45,077 nt of DNA from the NCBI GenBank assembly GCA_963724495.1, contig CAVRUZ010000010.1, positions 1 to 45,077 of the forward strand, in the 5' to 3' direction. The notes under the pieces were generated by a model that saw nothing but the letters and a program-made list of their open reading frames with translations, was not told where the DNA came from and searched no databases. This DNA is from CAVRUZ01 sp963724495 (GTDB lineage Bacteria > Actinomycetota > Actinomycetes > Propionibacteriales > DAIQRJ01). A program made the translations under genes and the position numbers. Shown in pieces: positions 1 through 8,474 of the stretch (position 1 is its first letter; each line of letters starts with the position of its first letter).

Positions 1-75
<75 letters not shown>

Positions 76-94
76 ACGCCGTTGGCGCCTGCGC

Positions 95-100
95 ACTTTA
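95..100 (-). promoter_or_regulatory. possible -10 box of tRNA-Asn
   Basis: On the minus strand a TAAAGT hexamer lies 19 nt before the tRNA 5' end, in otherwise GC-rich DNA. No convincing -35 hexamer is visible about 17 nt upstream, so this is only a weak promoter call. Confidence 0.35.
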
Positions 101-173
101 GCAAAGAACGGGTCCTCGCCCGGACCGGCGCCGAGCACTGGAGGGCGCGCCATCAGCCGCCGCTTGGCGTCCG

Positions 174-239
174 GAAGCGCCGGTTAGGCACGTAGGTACC
201 CGGACGGTTCCCGGGCTCCAGAGCACACACCGGCGCTTC
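174..239. repeat. 11-bp inverted repeat with long loop, downstream of peptidase gene
   Basis: GAAGCGCCGGT at 174-184 is exactly complementary to ACCGGCGCTTC at 229-239, with 44 nt between. It lies 53 nt past the stop codon of the leftward peptidase gene and before the tRNA. It has no T-run, so it could be a factor-dependent terminator or 3' end stabiliser. Its layout resembles the other long-loop inverted repeats of the window. Confidence 0.5.
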
Positions 240-291
240 GCCGCGCGCTCGCGTCGGTGGAAGTCCCTGCCCTGTCGGATGCGGGCGTACG

Positions 292-1917
292 TCAGGAGAC
301 GGCGCCGTACTTCTTCAGGATCGTGACGGCTTGCGGCTCACTGGCGAACGCCCTCTTGAAGTCGGCCGGCGAGCTGATCTTGTTCGCCTCCGCGCTGATG
401 TATGAGCGCAGGATCGTGCGCATCGCGGGGACACCGATCGCGTTCTCGACCGCGAACAGCATCTTGGCGCCCTGGTCGTAGACACCCTCGGCGTACAGGT
501 TGGAACTGCCCAAGCGCTCGTAGAACGACATCGAGCCGCCGACCTTGTTCTGCACCTGTGGGGGGAACTGCATGGCCAGGTAGCGCGACTTCTGGTTCAG
601 CACCGTCGCGGTCACGTACTGCGCGACGGCTTCGTCCAGCCAGGGGTTGGCACCCTGGTTGTTCCCGACGAGTCCGTAGAACCACTGGTGCGCCAGCTCG
701 TGCGCGATCAGGGTGTCCAGGGTCTCGACCGGCGCATCCCCGAAGAGCACGGCCCCGGGGAACTCCATCCCGGTCGTGCGCGCGGGTGTCACCGTCAGCC
801 AGAGATCGCGGTAGGGAAGAGGACCGAGTTCCCTCGTCAACTCGGGCAGCAGCGAGGAGACGGCCCGCGTCCATGCCTGCGTGCCCGCCTTCGATCCGGC
901 GAGCGGCTCGACCAGATGCACCGAGACCCCATCGACGACGAACGTGCTCACCGACATCCGCCCCACCGAGACGGCGACATCGCGGACGGCATCGGAGGCG
1001 AAGACGTGCGTCGAGAAGCCAGGTGGATCGTTGTCGGAACTCGAGGTCTCCTTGCCGCTGCCGGCAACCTTCATCCCGGTCGCAGCCACGACGCGGAGCT
1101 CCTGGATGGTGAACGCGGGGCTGGTCGCCATCTCCCCGAGGAGGTCCACTGCCGGGTCCTTGGCCCAGCCCTTGCCCGGTACCCACGCCAGGAGTGGGAA
1201 GGCAGTGCCGGCCCAGGCCATTTCGGCCGCCTGGCTGACGCCCACGCGTTCGGTGGAACGTTGCGCCAACGTAAGGGTGAAGCTCAGGCCGATCTTGATC
1301 TCTTTCTCGGCCGGTGAGCACTTGGGAAGCTTGATCGTGGCCAGCGTTCCGGTCTTGCCCTTGGGTGCTCCAGCCGAGGTCACCACCGGCTTGATGTCCG
1401 CGCCGTCGACCTGCGCGGCGTCGATGACGAGTCTGCTGCCCTCCTCGGCGGTCTCCGGCTTATTCGGCCACAACCGGAAGACCAGCTCGCAGACCTGACG
1501 TTCGGGCGTGAAGGACACCTGCTCCTGCCCGGTCGCCTCGGTGAGGTCGGCGGAGAACGCGAAGCACAGCCACAGCGTCGGCCGCTCCTTCGTGCTCGGC
1601 GCGAGGACCGGCACGGCGTTGGATGATCCCCCGCCGACGGCCGGCTTGACGTCGGGCTCAGCTGGTCCGGACAGCTGACTCTGGCCGCCGCCCCCGCCAC
1701 CGCCGCCTCCGCCCGAGGGAGGTGTTGGACAGGTGGGGTCGGACGGGCTGGTCGGAGTCGCGGCCGGCGTCGACGGCTCGGGTGTCGCCGGCGCACTCGG
1801 GGACGGGAAGGGCACGTCAGGTGGTGCACCACCGAGGTGCCTCTCCGCGCTCGGAGCACAGCCGGCCACGGCAAGAGCAAGCACGGCCAGCACGACAGCG
1901 GTGGTCCGGAAGCGCAT
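292..1917 (-). CDS. gluzincin (M1-like) metallopeptidase lipoprotein
   Basis: The ATG at 1917 opens a lipoprotein signal peptide (MRFRTT, hydrophobic core, lipobox ending LAVAGC); a start 25 codons upstream would only add an arginine-rich stretch. A Pro/Thr-rich linker with a run of ten glycines follows. The zinc site is HELAH at about residues 406-410, and exactly 18 residues later comes Glu429 (DEAVAQY). This HEXXH-X18-E spacing is that of the M1 aminopeptidase/gluzincin clan. At 541 aa the protein lacks the length of full PepN-type enzymes. I infer a membrane-anchored extracytoplasmic peptidase of unknown substrate. It stands alone on its strand next to tRNA-Asn. Confidence 0.85.
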   Translation of the reverse strand: MRFRTTAVVLAVLALAVAGCAPSAERHLGGAPPDVPFPSPSAPATPEPSTPAATPTSPSDPTCPTPPSGGGGGGGGGGQSQLSGPAEPDVKPAVGGGSSNAVPVLAPSTKERPTLWLCFAFSADLTEATGQEQVSFTPERQVCELVFRLWPNKPETAEEGSRLVIDAAQVDGADIKPVVTSAGAPKGKTGTLATIKLPKCSPAEKEIKIGLSFTLTLAQRSTERVGVSQAAEMAWAGTAFPLLAWVPGKGWAKDPAVDLLGEMATSPAFTIQELRVVAATGMKVAGSGKETSSSDNDPPGFSTHVFASDAVRDVAVSVGRMSVSTFVVDGVSVHLVEPLAGSKAGTQAWTRAVSSLLPELTRELGPLPYRDLWLTVTPARTTGMEFPGAVLFGDAPVETLDTLIAHELAHQWFYGLVGNNQGANPWLDEAVAQYVTATVLNQKSRYLAMQFPPQVQNKVGGSMSFYERLGSSNLYAEGVYDQGAKMLFAVENAIGVPAMRTILRSYISAEANKISSPADFKRAFASEPQAVTILKKYGAVS

Positions 1918-2084
1918 TCCGACTCGACGGAGAGCAGGTTCGGCGACCGGCCGACGCGGCTGGTGGCGGCGGCGACGGTGGGCCTGCGGCATGCGCCGAG
2001 CCTACGTGCCGGGGTGTGGCCCTCCCCGATCCAAGGCTGCGGCCCCAGGATCAGCGGCAGACACCACACACCGGCAAAACACCG

Positions 2085-2630
2085 TCACAGGCCGACGTCG
2101 TCGCGGGCCTGGGCTGCCGCCTGTTCGGCTGCGGCCACCACCTCTGGGCGGTGATGGTCGAAGCCGACCGGGTAGCTCACCTGCACGAGCAGCTCCCCGT
2201 CGTCGGCCCGGCGACGGATGCTGGCCGTCACGAACACATCTGTTCCGTCGACCGGTGTCGTGCGGGTCAGCACCACGGTTGCGGTCACCCGCTCTCGCAG
2301 GACGGTGAGCAGGAGGTCGGCAGCGGTGAACGCCGCCCGGGTGATGACTCGTTGCTCGCCGGGTCCGGCCCACTCGGCCAGGGTCAACACACCGGTGTCC
2401 CTGTCCCACTCCGCGGCCTGGACCAGATGCCACGGCACCCGCCGGTGTCGGCCGGTCGAGCCGACCGGCAGGTACAGGGCGAGTCGCGTCGCCACGAAGG
2501 CGCGGCCGTCGGCGTCCCACGCATGCGCCAGCGGCTTCTCGCCACGCTGGGTCTCCAGCCCGGCCAGCACCGCCGGATCGAGCGGCGGAACTGGTGGCAC
2601 GTCGGGTCGGGAGCGCGAGAACAGGGGCAC
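2085..2630 (-). CDS. conserved hypothetical protein, 181 aa
   Basis: A soluble protein without signal peptide or membrane segment. The N-terminal half alternates short strands (AHAWDADGRAFVATRLALYL, then VPWHLVQAAEWDRDTGVL), which looks like the PH-like fold of small actinobacterial proteins; that is an impression from the pattern only. The C-terminal part ends in an alanine-rich helix (EVVAAAEQAAAQARDDVGL). No catalytic motif is visible. It is separated from the peptidase gene by about 170 nt and from the sugar operon by a repeat-containing gap, so it is probably a single-gene unit. Function unknown. Confidence 0.7.
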   Translation of the reverse strand: MPLFSRSRPDVPPVPPLDPAVLAGLETQRGEKPLAHAWDADGRAFVATRLALYLPVGSTGRHRRVPWHLVQAAEWDRDTGVLTLAEWAGPGEQRVITRAAFTAADLLLTVLRERVTATVVLTRTTPVDGTDVFVTASIRRRADDGELLVQVSYPVGFDHHRPEVVAAAEQAAAQARDDVGL

Positions 2631-2660
2631 GGCTCGACCCTACGAACGTTCCGTCCGCAC

Positions 2661-2731
2661 ACAGGCAACGGAGGCCAGCCACCGCCCGCTTTGTCCGGCT
2701 ATTTCGACATACGGGACGTCGTGCTGCATGT
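2661..2731. repeat. diverged third copy of the 71-nt intergenic repeat
   Basis: It ends in CTGCATGT at 2724-2731, like the copies at 35401 and 43801, and shares the internal TTTCG-ACA core, the block GGCCAGCC and a similar length. The left ACATGCAG end is degenerate. It lies just past the stop of the leftward sugar isomerase gene and before the 181-aa hypothetical gene. Confidence 0.4.
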
Positions 2732-2765
2732 GAGAGGGGCAACCGCAGGGCCGCGGGGGTGCAGC

Positions 2766-3776
2766 TCAGCTCTTGGACGCGAACGCGGCGTCGAACGACT
2801 GGGCCGGCGGCTCGATCTCGAGCAGGTTGCGGACGAAGGCCAGGGCCTCCGGGGCACCGATGAGCCGGTCCATCCCCGCGTCCTCCCACTCGATCGAGAT
2901 CACCCGGTCGTAGCCGATCGAGTTGAGCGCCCGGAAGATGTCCTCCCACGGCACGTCTCCGTGACCGGTGGAGATGAAGTCCCACCCACGCCGCAGGTCG
3001 GCCCACGGCAGGTGCGAGCTGAGCCGCCCATTGCGGCCGTTGTTCATCCGCACCTTCACGTCCTTGCAGTCCACGTGGTAAATGCGGTCGGCGAAGTCGA
3101 AGAGGAACCCGACCGGGTCGAGGCCCTGCCACACGAAGTGGCTCGGGTCGAAGTTCAGTCCGAAGCCCGGCCGGTGACCGATGGCGTCGAGCATCGCCGC
3201 GGTCGTCCAGTAGTCGTAGGCGATCTCGCTGGGGTGCACCTCATGGGCGAAGCGAACGCCGACCTCGTCGAAGACGTCGATGATCGGGTTGAAACGGTCG
3301 GCGAAGTCCTGGTACCCGGCCTGGACCCATGCGTCGTCGACCGGCGGGAACATGGCGACGTACTTCCAGATCCTGCTGCCAGTGAAGCCGATCACGGTGT
3401 CGACGCCGAGCTTGGCGGCCACCCTGGCGGTGTTCTTGATGTCCTCGGCCGCGCGTTGACGGACGCCCTCGGGGTCGCCGTCGCCCCAGATGCGGCCGGG
3501 GAGAATGCCCTTGTGGCGCTCGTCGATCGGGTCGTCGCACACTGCCTGACCAACGAGGTGATTGCTGATCGCGAAAACCTTCAGGTTGTACTGCTCGAGC
3601 AACGCCTTCTTGGCGTCGAGGTAACTGTCGTCCTCCATCGCCTTGTCGATTTCGAGATGGTCGCCCCAGCAGGCGATCTCGAGGCCGTCGTAGCCCCAAT
3701 CACTGGCGAGCTTGCACATCTCCTCGAAGGGCAGGTCGGCCCACTGACCGGTGAATAGGGTGACAGGGCGTGCCAT
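2766..3776 (-). CDS. sugar phosphate isomerase/epimerase (xylose isomerase-like TIM barrel)
   Basis: The protein (336 aa) starts MARPVTLFTGQWADL at 3776, with AGGAGG about 9 nt upstream; the frame stays open further back but reads as junk. It has the metal-site features of the AP-endonuclease-2/xylose-isomerase-like family: HEVHPSE, LNFDPSHFVWQ, YHVDCKDV and a late Glu in ISIEWED. Such enzymes isomerise or epimerise keto sugars, inosose or hydroxypyruvate-type substrates with a divalent metal. It follows a Gfo/Idh/MocA dehydrogenase on the same strand, so the pair probably oxidises and rearranges a sugar or cyclitol. The exact substrate cannot be read from the sequence. Confidence 0.88.
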   Translation of the reverse strand: MARPVTLFTGQWADLPFEEMCKLASDWGYDGLEIACWGDHLEIDKAMEDDSYLDAKKALLEQYNLKVFAISNHLVGQAVCDDPIDERHKGILPGRIWGDGDPEGVRQRAAEDIKNTARVAAKLGVDTVIGFTGSRIWKYVAMFPPVDDAWVQAGYQDFADRFNPIIDVFDEVGVRFAHEVHPSEIAYDYWTTAAMLDAIGHRPGFGLNFDPSHFVWQGLDPVGFLFDFADRIYHVDCKDVKVRMNNGRNGRLSSHLPWADLRRGWDFISTGHGDVPWEDIFRALNSIGYDRVISIEWEDAGMDRLIGAPEALAFVRNLLEIEPPAQSFDAAFASKS

Positions 3777-3849
3777 CGTCGATCTCCTCCTGCTGGTTGA
3801 CGCTGGTTGACAGTTTGGCTGCGTACTGATTTCGCTGACAGGCTTAGTA

Positions 3850-5031
3850 CTACTCCGGGACCTGGACCCAGTTGGACCCGCCTTCGCTGCTCTCCTCGAC
3901 AGCCTGCAGGACCAGTTGCACCTGCAGTCCCTCGGCGAACGACGGAGAGGGATCGGTGCCCGACGTGATCGCGGTGAGGAGGTCGTAGGCCTCGTGGGTG
4001 AACGTGTGCTCCCAGCCGATGATGTGGCCCGCCGGCCACCAGGCCGCGATGTAGGGGTGCTCGGGCTCGGTGACGACCACCGTCCGGAAGCCCTGCACGC
4101 CGGCATCGTCGTCGGTGAAGTAGACCTGCAGTTCGTTCAGCCGCTCCAGCTCGAAGACCAGCGAGCCCTTCGATCCGTTTACCTCGAGCCGGAGGCCGTT
4201 ACGCCGCCCGGGTGCCATCCGGGACGCCTCGAAGGTCGCCACCGCTCCCCCGGACATCCGGGCGATGAACAGCGCCGCGTCGTCGACCGTGACGTCGCCG
4301 CGTTCGGTGGAGGCGGTACCCCTGAGACCCTCTGTGGAGGCGACCAGCGGCCGGTTCTTCACGAATGTCTCAAGCAGGCCTGAGACTCCGGTTACCGACT
4401 GGCTGGTGATGAACTGGGCCAGATCCACGATGTGGCTCGCGATGTCGCCCAGGGCCCCCGAGCCGGCTTCCTCCTTCTGCAGGCGCCAGACCAGCGGGAA
4501 CTCGGGGTCCACGATCCAGTCCTGCAGGTAGACCGCCCGGACGTGCCGAATGTCGCCCAGCTTGCCCTCGGAGATGAGCTGGCGGGCGAAGGCGGCGGCA
4601 GGCACCCTGCGGTAGTTGAACCCGACCATCGAGCGCACGCCGTTGGCCTTTGCGGCCTCGGCGGCGGCGACCATCTCCCTGGCCTCGTCGACCGAGTTGG
4701 CCAACGGCTTCTCGCACAGAACGTGCTTGCCTGCTTGCAGGGCGGCGATCGCGACCTCGGCGTGGTTGTTACCTGGGCTGGCGACGTCGACCAGCCCGAT
4801 GTCGTCGCGGGCGACCAGCTTGCGCCAGTCGGTCTCGATCGACTGCCAGCCGAGCTTCCCGGCAGCGTCGGTGACCGCAGACTCGGTGCGCCCACACAGC
4901 GCCGCCATCTCCACCTGGACCGGCAGGTCGAAGAAGTTGTTCACAGTGCGCCAGGCCTGTGAGTGCGACCCGCCCATGAAGGCGTAGCCGACCATGCCCA
5001 CGCCGATGGTCTTCTCTGCTCCTGCGGACAC
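3850..5031 (-). CDS. Gfo/Idh/MocA-family NAD(P)-dependent sugar dehydrogenase
   Basis: The GTG at 5031 is preferred because GGAGG lies 6 nt upstream; an in-frame GTG at 5061 lacks a site. The product (393 aa) opens with a Rossmann fold (IGVGMVGYAFMGGSHSQAW) and carries the family's catalytic EKPLANS motif, followed by the α/β substrate domain. Family members oxidise sugars, inositols or amino-sugar derivatives at a secondary alcohol with NAD(P). It is the first gene of a two-gene operon with the downstream isomerase (about 70 nt gap). Its 5' region holds a palindrome and a direct repeat that look like regulator sites. Confidence 0.88.
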   Translation of the reverse strand: MSAGAEKTIGVGMVGYAFMGGSHSQAWRTVNNFFDLPVQVEMAALCGRTESAVTDAAGKLGWQSIETDWRKLVARDDIGLVDVASPGNNHAEVAIAALQAGKHVLCEKPLANSVDEAREMVAAAEAAKANGVRSMVGFNYRRVPAAAFARQLISEGKLGDIRHVRAVYLQDWIVDPEFPLVWRLQKEEAGSGALGDIASHIVDLAQFITSQSVTGVSGLLETFVKNRPLVASTEGLRGTASTERGDVTVDDAALFIARMSGGAVATFEASRMAPGRRNGLRLEVNGSKGSLVFELERLNELQVYFTDDDAGVQGFRTVVVTEPEHPYIAAWWPAGHIIGWEHTFTHEAYDLLTAITSGTDPSPSFAEGLQVQLVLQAVEESSEGGSNWVQVPE

Positions 5032-5048
5032 GTGACTCCTCCGGTCGG

Positions 5049-5081
5049 ATCGACACTGCACTGCTTCTGAATCGACACTGC
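5049..5081. repeat. 11-bp direct repeat upstream of dehydrogenase gene
   Basis: ATCGACACTGC occurs at 5049-5059 and again at 5071-5081, a 22-nt period or about two helical turns. It sits between the palindrome at 5086 and the GTG start at 5031, so it is probably part of the control region or leader of the sugar operon. Confidence 0.5.
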
Positions 5082-5085
5082 TACT

Positions 5086-5100
5086 AGAACGCGCCGTTCT
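5086..5100. promoter_or_regulatory. palindromic operator candidate of the sugar catabolic operon
   Basis: AGAACG-CGC-CGTTCT is a perfect 6-bp inverted repeat with a 3-nt centre, 55 nt upstream of the dehydrogenase start. The surrounding bases (CTACTAGAAC) are AT-richer than the genome. Binding by a sugar-responsive repressor is inferred; no regulator gene adjoins it. Confidence 0.45.
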
Positions 5101-5250
5101 CGACGGAGCGACGCCGATGATCAGCGGCCGCGCCAGGCTGGATGTTCGGGGGTAGCCGGCTCGGCGTCCCCCGACCTTAGTCAGCGACGCCGTTGGTGTG
5201 ATCGGTGGCTCCGGGCCGGAACCGGCGCACGCAAGGAAACCTGTTGCGGG

Positions 5251-7173
5251 TCACGCGAGGCCACCGGCTGCGGCCTCGCGCAGCTGGCGGTGTTGCTTCT
5301 CCGCGGTGATGAGCTGCCCGAACAGGCGGTTGTACTCCTCGGTCTGGGTGACCGGGTTCATCCGCTGCAGCCGACCCTTGAGGTCGGTCACCACCCGGCC
5401 GACGGCGATCTCGCGGACGCGCGCGACGAAGGCGGCTCCGTACCGGGCGTCGGGCTCGGTCTGGGTGAGGAGGTCCTCGACGGCGAGCGACGACAGCAGA
5501 CCGCGCATCTGGTCGGTGGGCAGCGCAGCGGACAGTTGCTGGAGCCAGGCCTCGCCGCCGGCCGCGGTGCCGGTGCCGCCGGCCGATGCGATCGCCTGCC
5601 GCATGGCGCGGTACGCCGGGTGGGTGAAGTCGTCCTCGGCCACCGCATCGAAGCCTGGCCCGACCAGGGCCGGCCGCTGCACGGCGAGCTTCAACACCTC
5701 ACGCTCCACCTGACGGCTCGGGTCGTGCGCGTCGGGAAGGTTCGCTGCCGGATCCGGTGCCTGGGGCGCGGCAGCGCTTGACCCATTCGCCAGGTCGCCG
5801 ACAGGGCGGTCGCGATCGCTCGGCCTCCCCCGGTTTCCGCGGGATGCGGCTCTGGACACCTCCGCCCGTACCTGCTCGGGATCGAGCGTGATCATGTGGG
5901 ACAGCTCGCGGATGTACTCGCTGACCTTGCCGGAGTCACGCACGGAGGCGACCAACGGAGCCGTCGCGCGCAGGGCGTCGATCCGCCCGTCGGCCCGGTC
6001 GAGGTCGTACCGGGCGATCACCGACGTGAGCGCGAAGCGGTACAGCGGCACCCGGCGGGCAACCAGCTCGCGCACCGCGGCGGCGCCGTCGCGCTGCCGG
6101 AGCTCGCACGGATCTGCGCCGCTCGGCTCGACGGCCACGTAGGTCTGGGCGACGAACTGCTGGTCGTCCTGGAACGCGCGCAGGGCGGCCTTCTGGCCGG
6201 CCTCGTCGCCGTCGAAGGTGAAGATGATCTCGCCGGTGCGCTGCTGGTCGTCGAGGAGCAGCCGGCGAAGGAGCCGCGAGTGCCCCTCACCGAACGCGGT
6301 GCCGCAGGTGGCCACCGCAGTCGGCACGCCCGACAGGTGGCAGGCCATCACGTCGGTGTAGCCCTCGACCACCACCGCCTGGCGCATGCGGGCGATGTCG
6401 CGCCGGGCGAGATCGACGCCGTACAGCACCTGACTCTTCTTGAACAGTTGGGTTTCCGGGGTGTTCAGGTACTTGGCCTCGATACGGTCGTCGTCGAAGA
6501 GCCGGCGTGCGCCGAAGGCGACCACGTCGCCGCTCGCGTCGCGGATCGGCCACAACAGGCGGCCGCGGAACCGGTCGTAGGGACCGCGGTTGCTCTGCCC
6601 GATCAACCCCGCGGTGACCTGGTCGTCGTCGGAGAACCCGCGTCCGCGCAAGTGCTTCAGCAGCCCTTCGCCGTCACGAGGGGCGAACCCGACACCGAAG
6701 GTCCTGGCCGCGTCGGCGTCGAAGCCGCGCTCGTGCAGAAAGGCCCGTCCTGCCTGGGCGGCGTCGCTCTGGTGGAGTTGTGCGGCGTAGAACTCCGCAG
6801 CCGCGGCGTTCACCGACACCAGCCGCTGCCTGCGCCCGGCGTCCCCGGAGCCGGCCCGCGGACCGCCCTCGGTGTAGGTGAGCTGGATGCCTGCCCGTTG
6901 CGCCAGTCGCTCCACCGCATCGACGAACGTCAGCTGCTCGCTCTCGATGAGGAAGTCGATCGCGTCCCCGCCCTTGCCGCAGCCGAAGCAGTGCCAGTAC
7001 CCGACCTGGGGCCGCACGTTGAACGAGGGTGACTTCTCGTCGTGGAACGGGCACAGCCCCTTGAGGGATCCCGATCCTGACGGTCGGAGCGTGACGTAGT
7101 CGCGGATGACGTCGTCGATGCGCACCGCCTCGCGAACCGCGGCGATGTCGGCGTCAGCGATCCGGCCAGGCAT
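5251..7173 (-). CDS. dnaG: DNA primase
   Basis: This is the full-length bacterial replicative primase (640 aa), which lays RNA primers with DnaB helicase. The N-terminal zinc-binding domain has Cys41, His44, Cys62 and Cys65 (CPFH ... CFGC). The catalytic core has the TOPRIM motifs VVVEGYTDVM (Glu270) and FTFDGDEAG (Asp321, Asp323). The C-terminal helicase-interaction region ends the protein. The ATG at 7173 gives the usual start MPGRIADADI. It is the last gene of a leftward operon; dgt stops 11 nt upstream. The dgt-dnaG pairing is the same as in mycobacteria (Rv2344c-Rv2343c). Confidence 0.97.
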   Translation of the reverse strand: MPGRIADADIAAVREAVRIDDVIRDYVTLRPSGSGSLKGLCPFHDEKSPSFNVRPQVGYWHCFGCGKGGDAIDFLIESEQLTFVDAVERLAQRAGIQLTYTEGGPRAGSGDAGRRQRLVSVNAAAAEFYAAQLHQSDAAQAGRAFLHERGFDADAARTFGVGFAPRDGEGLLKHLRGRGFSDDDQVTAGLIGQSNRGPYDRFRGRLLWPIRDASGDVVAFGARRLFDDDRIEAKYLNTPETQLFKKSQVLYGVDLARRDIARMRQAVVVEGYTDVMACHLSGVPTAVATCGTAFGEGHSRLLRRLLLDDQQRTGEIIFTFDGDEAGQKAALRAFQDDQQFVAQTYVAVEPSGADPCELRQRDGAAAVRELVARRVPLYRFALTSVIARYDLDRADGRIDALRATAPLVASVRDSGKVSEYIRELSHMITLDPEQVRAEVSRAASRGNRGRPSDRDRPVGDLANGSSAAAPQAPDPAANLPDAHDPSRQVEREVLKLAVQRPALVGPGFDAVAEDDFTHPAYRAMRQAIASAGGTGTAAGGEAWLQQLSAALPTDQMRGLLSSLAVEDLLTQTEPDARYGAAFVARVREIAVGRVVTDLKGRLQRMNPVTQTEEYNRLFGQLITAEKQHRQLREAAAGGLA

Positions 7174-7184
7174 GGATCGAGAGT

Positions 7185-8474
7185 CTAGGAGGTCTCGGGC
7201 AGGGACGTGCCCGGCCGCGGATTGAGCCGTGCGGACAGGCCCCGCGCCGAGTTGTCGGTGAGGCTGGCCACCTGGTCGGCCACCACCCGCAACCGGTCCG
7301 CGTCACTCGGGGCATCGGCGTGGTCGGCGGCGAACACCGGCTCGAGCAGCTGCGGATTCTCGGCCAGCCTCGCCATGAGGTCGGTCAGCAGGACGCGTTG
7401 TGCCGCCTGGGCGGCCCGACGTTCCTCCGTGTCCATGACGAAGTGGGCCGCCACCGCCTTGAGCACCACGATCTCGGCGCGGGTCTCATCGGGCACGGCC
7501 AGGTCGGCGGCGTAGCGGGTCAGCGTGCCTGGGCCGCTCGCGGCCCTGGTTGCTGTCTCTGCCGCAATGCAGAACCGGCCGATGAGCTGGCTGGTCATGT
7601 CCTTCAGCGCCGCGAGCTGTCGTCGGCCACCGGCGAACGGTGCGGTTCCTGGCCAGTACGGGAAGCGGCGCAGCCGTTCGAGCGCGTTGCCCAGCTGGCT
7701 GTCGTCCAGGTCGGCGTCGTACCAGTCGCGGGCCTTCGCGAACACCAGCCGCTGCACGCCGGGATCGGCCAGCGTGGCCAGATCGAGCCGTCCGGTGACG
7801 ACCGCGTCCTCGACGTCGTGCACGGAGTAGGCGACGTCGTCGGCGAAGTCCATGACCTGCGCCTCCAGGCACCGGACGCCGTCGGGCGCTCCGGTCCGCA
7901 GCCACTCGAACACCTCGGCGTCGTCGTCGTACACCCCGTACTTCGGCGAATCCGCGCGCTCGCCACCCACTGCACTCCCCCGCCGCCACGGGTACTTCGT
8001 CGCGGCGTCGAGTGTCGCCCGGGTGAGGTTCAGTCCCGCGCTGCGACCGTCCGGGGCGAACGACTTGGCCTCGAGACGGGTGAGAATCCGCAACGTCTGT
8101 GCGTTTCCCTCGAAGCCGCCGATGTGGGCCGTGGCCGTGTCGAGCGCGCGCTCGCCGTTGTGGCCGAACGGCGGATGGCCGAGGTCGTGCGCGAGACAGG
8201 CGGTGTCGACCACGTCCGGGTCACAGCCGAGCGACTCCCCCAGCTCGCGGCCGACCTGGGCCACCTCGAGGCTGTGGGTGAGCCGCGACCGGACGAAGTC
8301 GTCCTGGCCGGGCGAGTGGATCTGGGTCTTCGCACCGAGGCGTCGCAGGCTGACGGCGTGCAGCACGCGGGCGCGGTCGCGGGCGAATGGAGTGCGGCTG
8401 GCCATCTTGGCGGGCTCTTCGACCCATCGCTCGACCTCCGCCGGGCCGTAGCCCGGACGGGCGTCACCCGCCAC
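7185..8474 (-). CDS. dgt: deoxyguanosinetriphosphate triphosphohydrolase-like HD hydrolase
   Basis: The GTG at 8474 starts VAGDARPGYG; the open frame continues upstream only as shadow of dus. The product (429 aa) has the HD-domain metal site: His67 (RLTHSLEVAQVGRE), His96-Asp97 (CLAHDLGHPPFGHNGE) and a late Asp in DFADDVAYSVHD. Family members hydrolyse dNTPs to deoxynucleoside plus triphosphate and help set dNTP pools. The start overlaps the end of dus by 11 nt, and dnaG follows 11 nt after the stop, so the three are translationally linked. Length is normal for actinobacterial Dgt. Confidence 0.95.
   Translation of the reverse strand: MAGDARPGYGPAEVERWVEEPAKMASRTPFARDRARVLHAVSLRRLGAKTQIHSPGQDDFVRSRLTHSLEVAQVGRELGESLGCDPDVVDTACLAHDLGHPPFGHNGERALDTATAHIGGFEGNAQTLRILTRLEAKSFAPDGRSAGLNLTRATLDAATKYPWRRGSAVGGERADSPKYGVYDDDAEVFEWLRTGAPDGVRCLEAQVMDFADDVAYSVHDVEDAVVTGRLDLATLADPGVQRLVFAKARDWYDADLDDSQLGNALERLRRFPYWPGTAPFAGGRRQLAALKDMTSQLIGRFCIAAETATRAASGPGTLTRYAADLAVPDETRAEIVVLKAVAAHFVMDTEERRAAQAAQRVLLTDLMARLAENPQLLEPVFAADHADAPSDADRLRVVADQVASLTDNSARGLSARLNPRPGTSLPETS

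Noticed and set aside
1722..3758. Open frame of 678 codons on the plus strand
   Set aside because: Antisense to the peptidase, hypothetical and isomerase genes; composition typical of a shadow.
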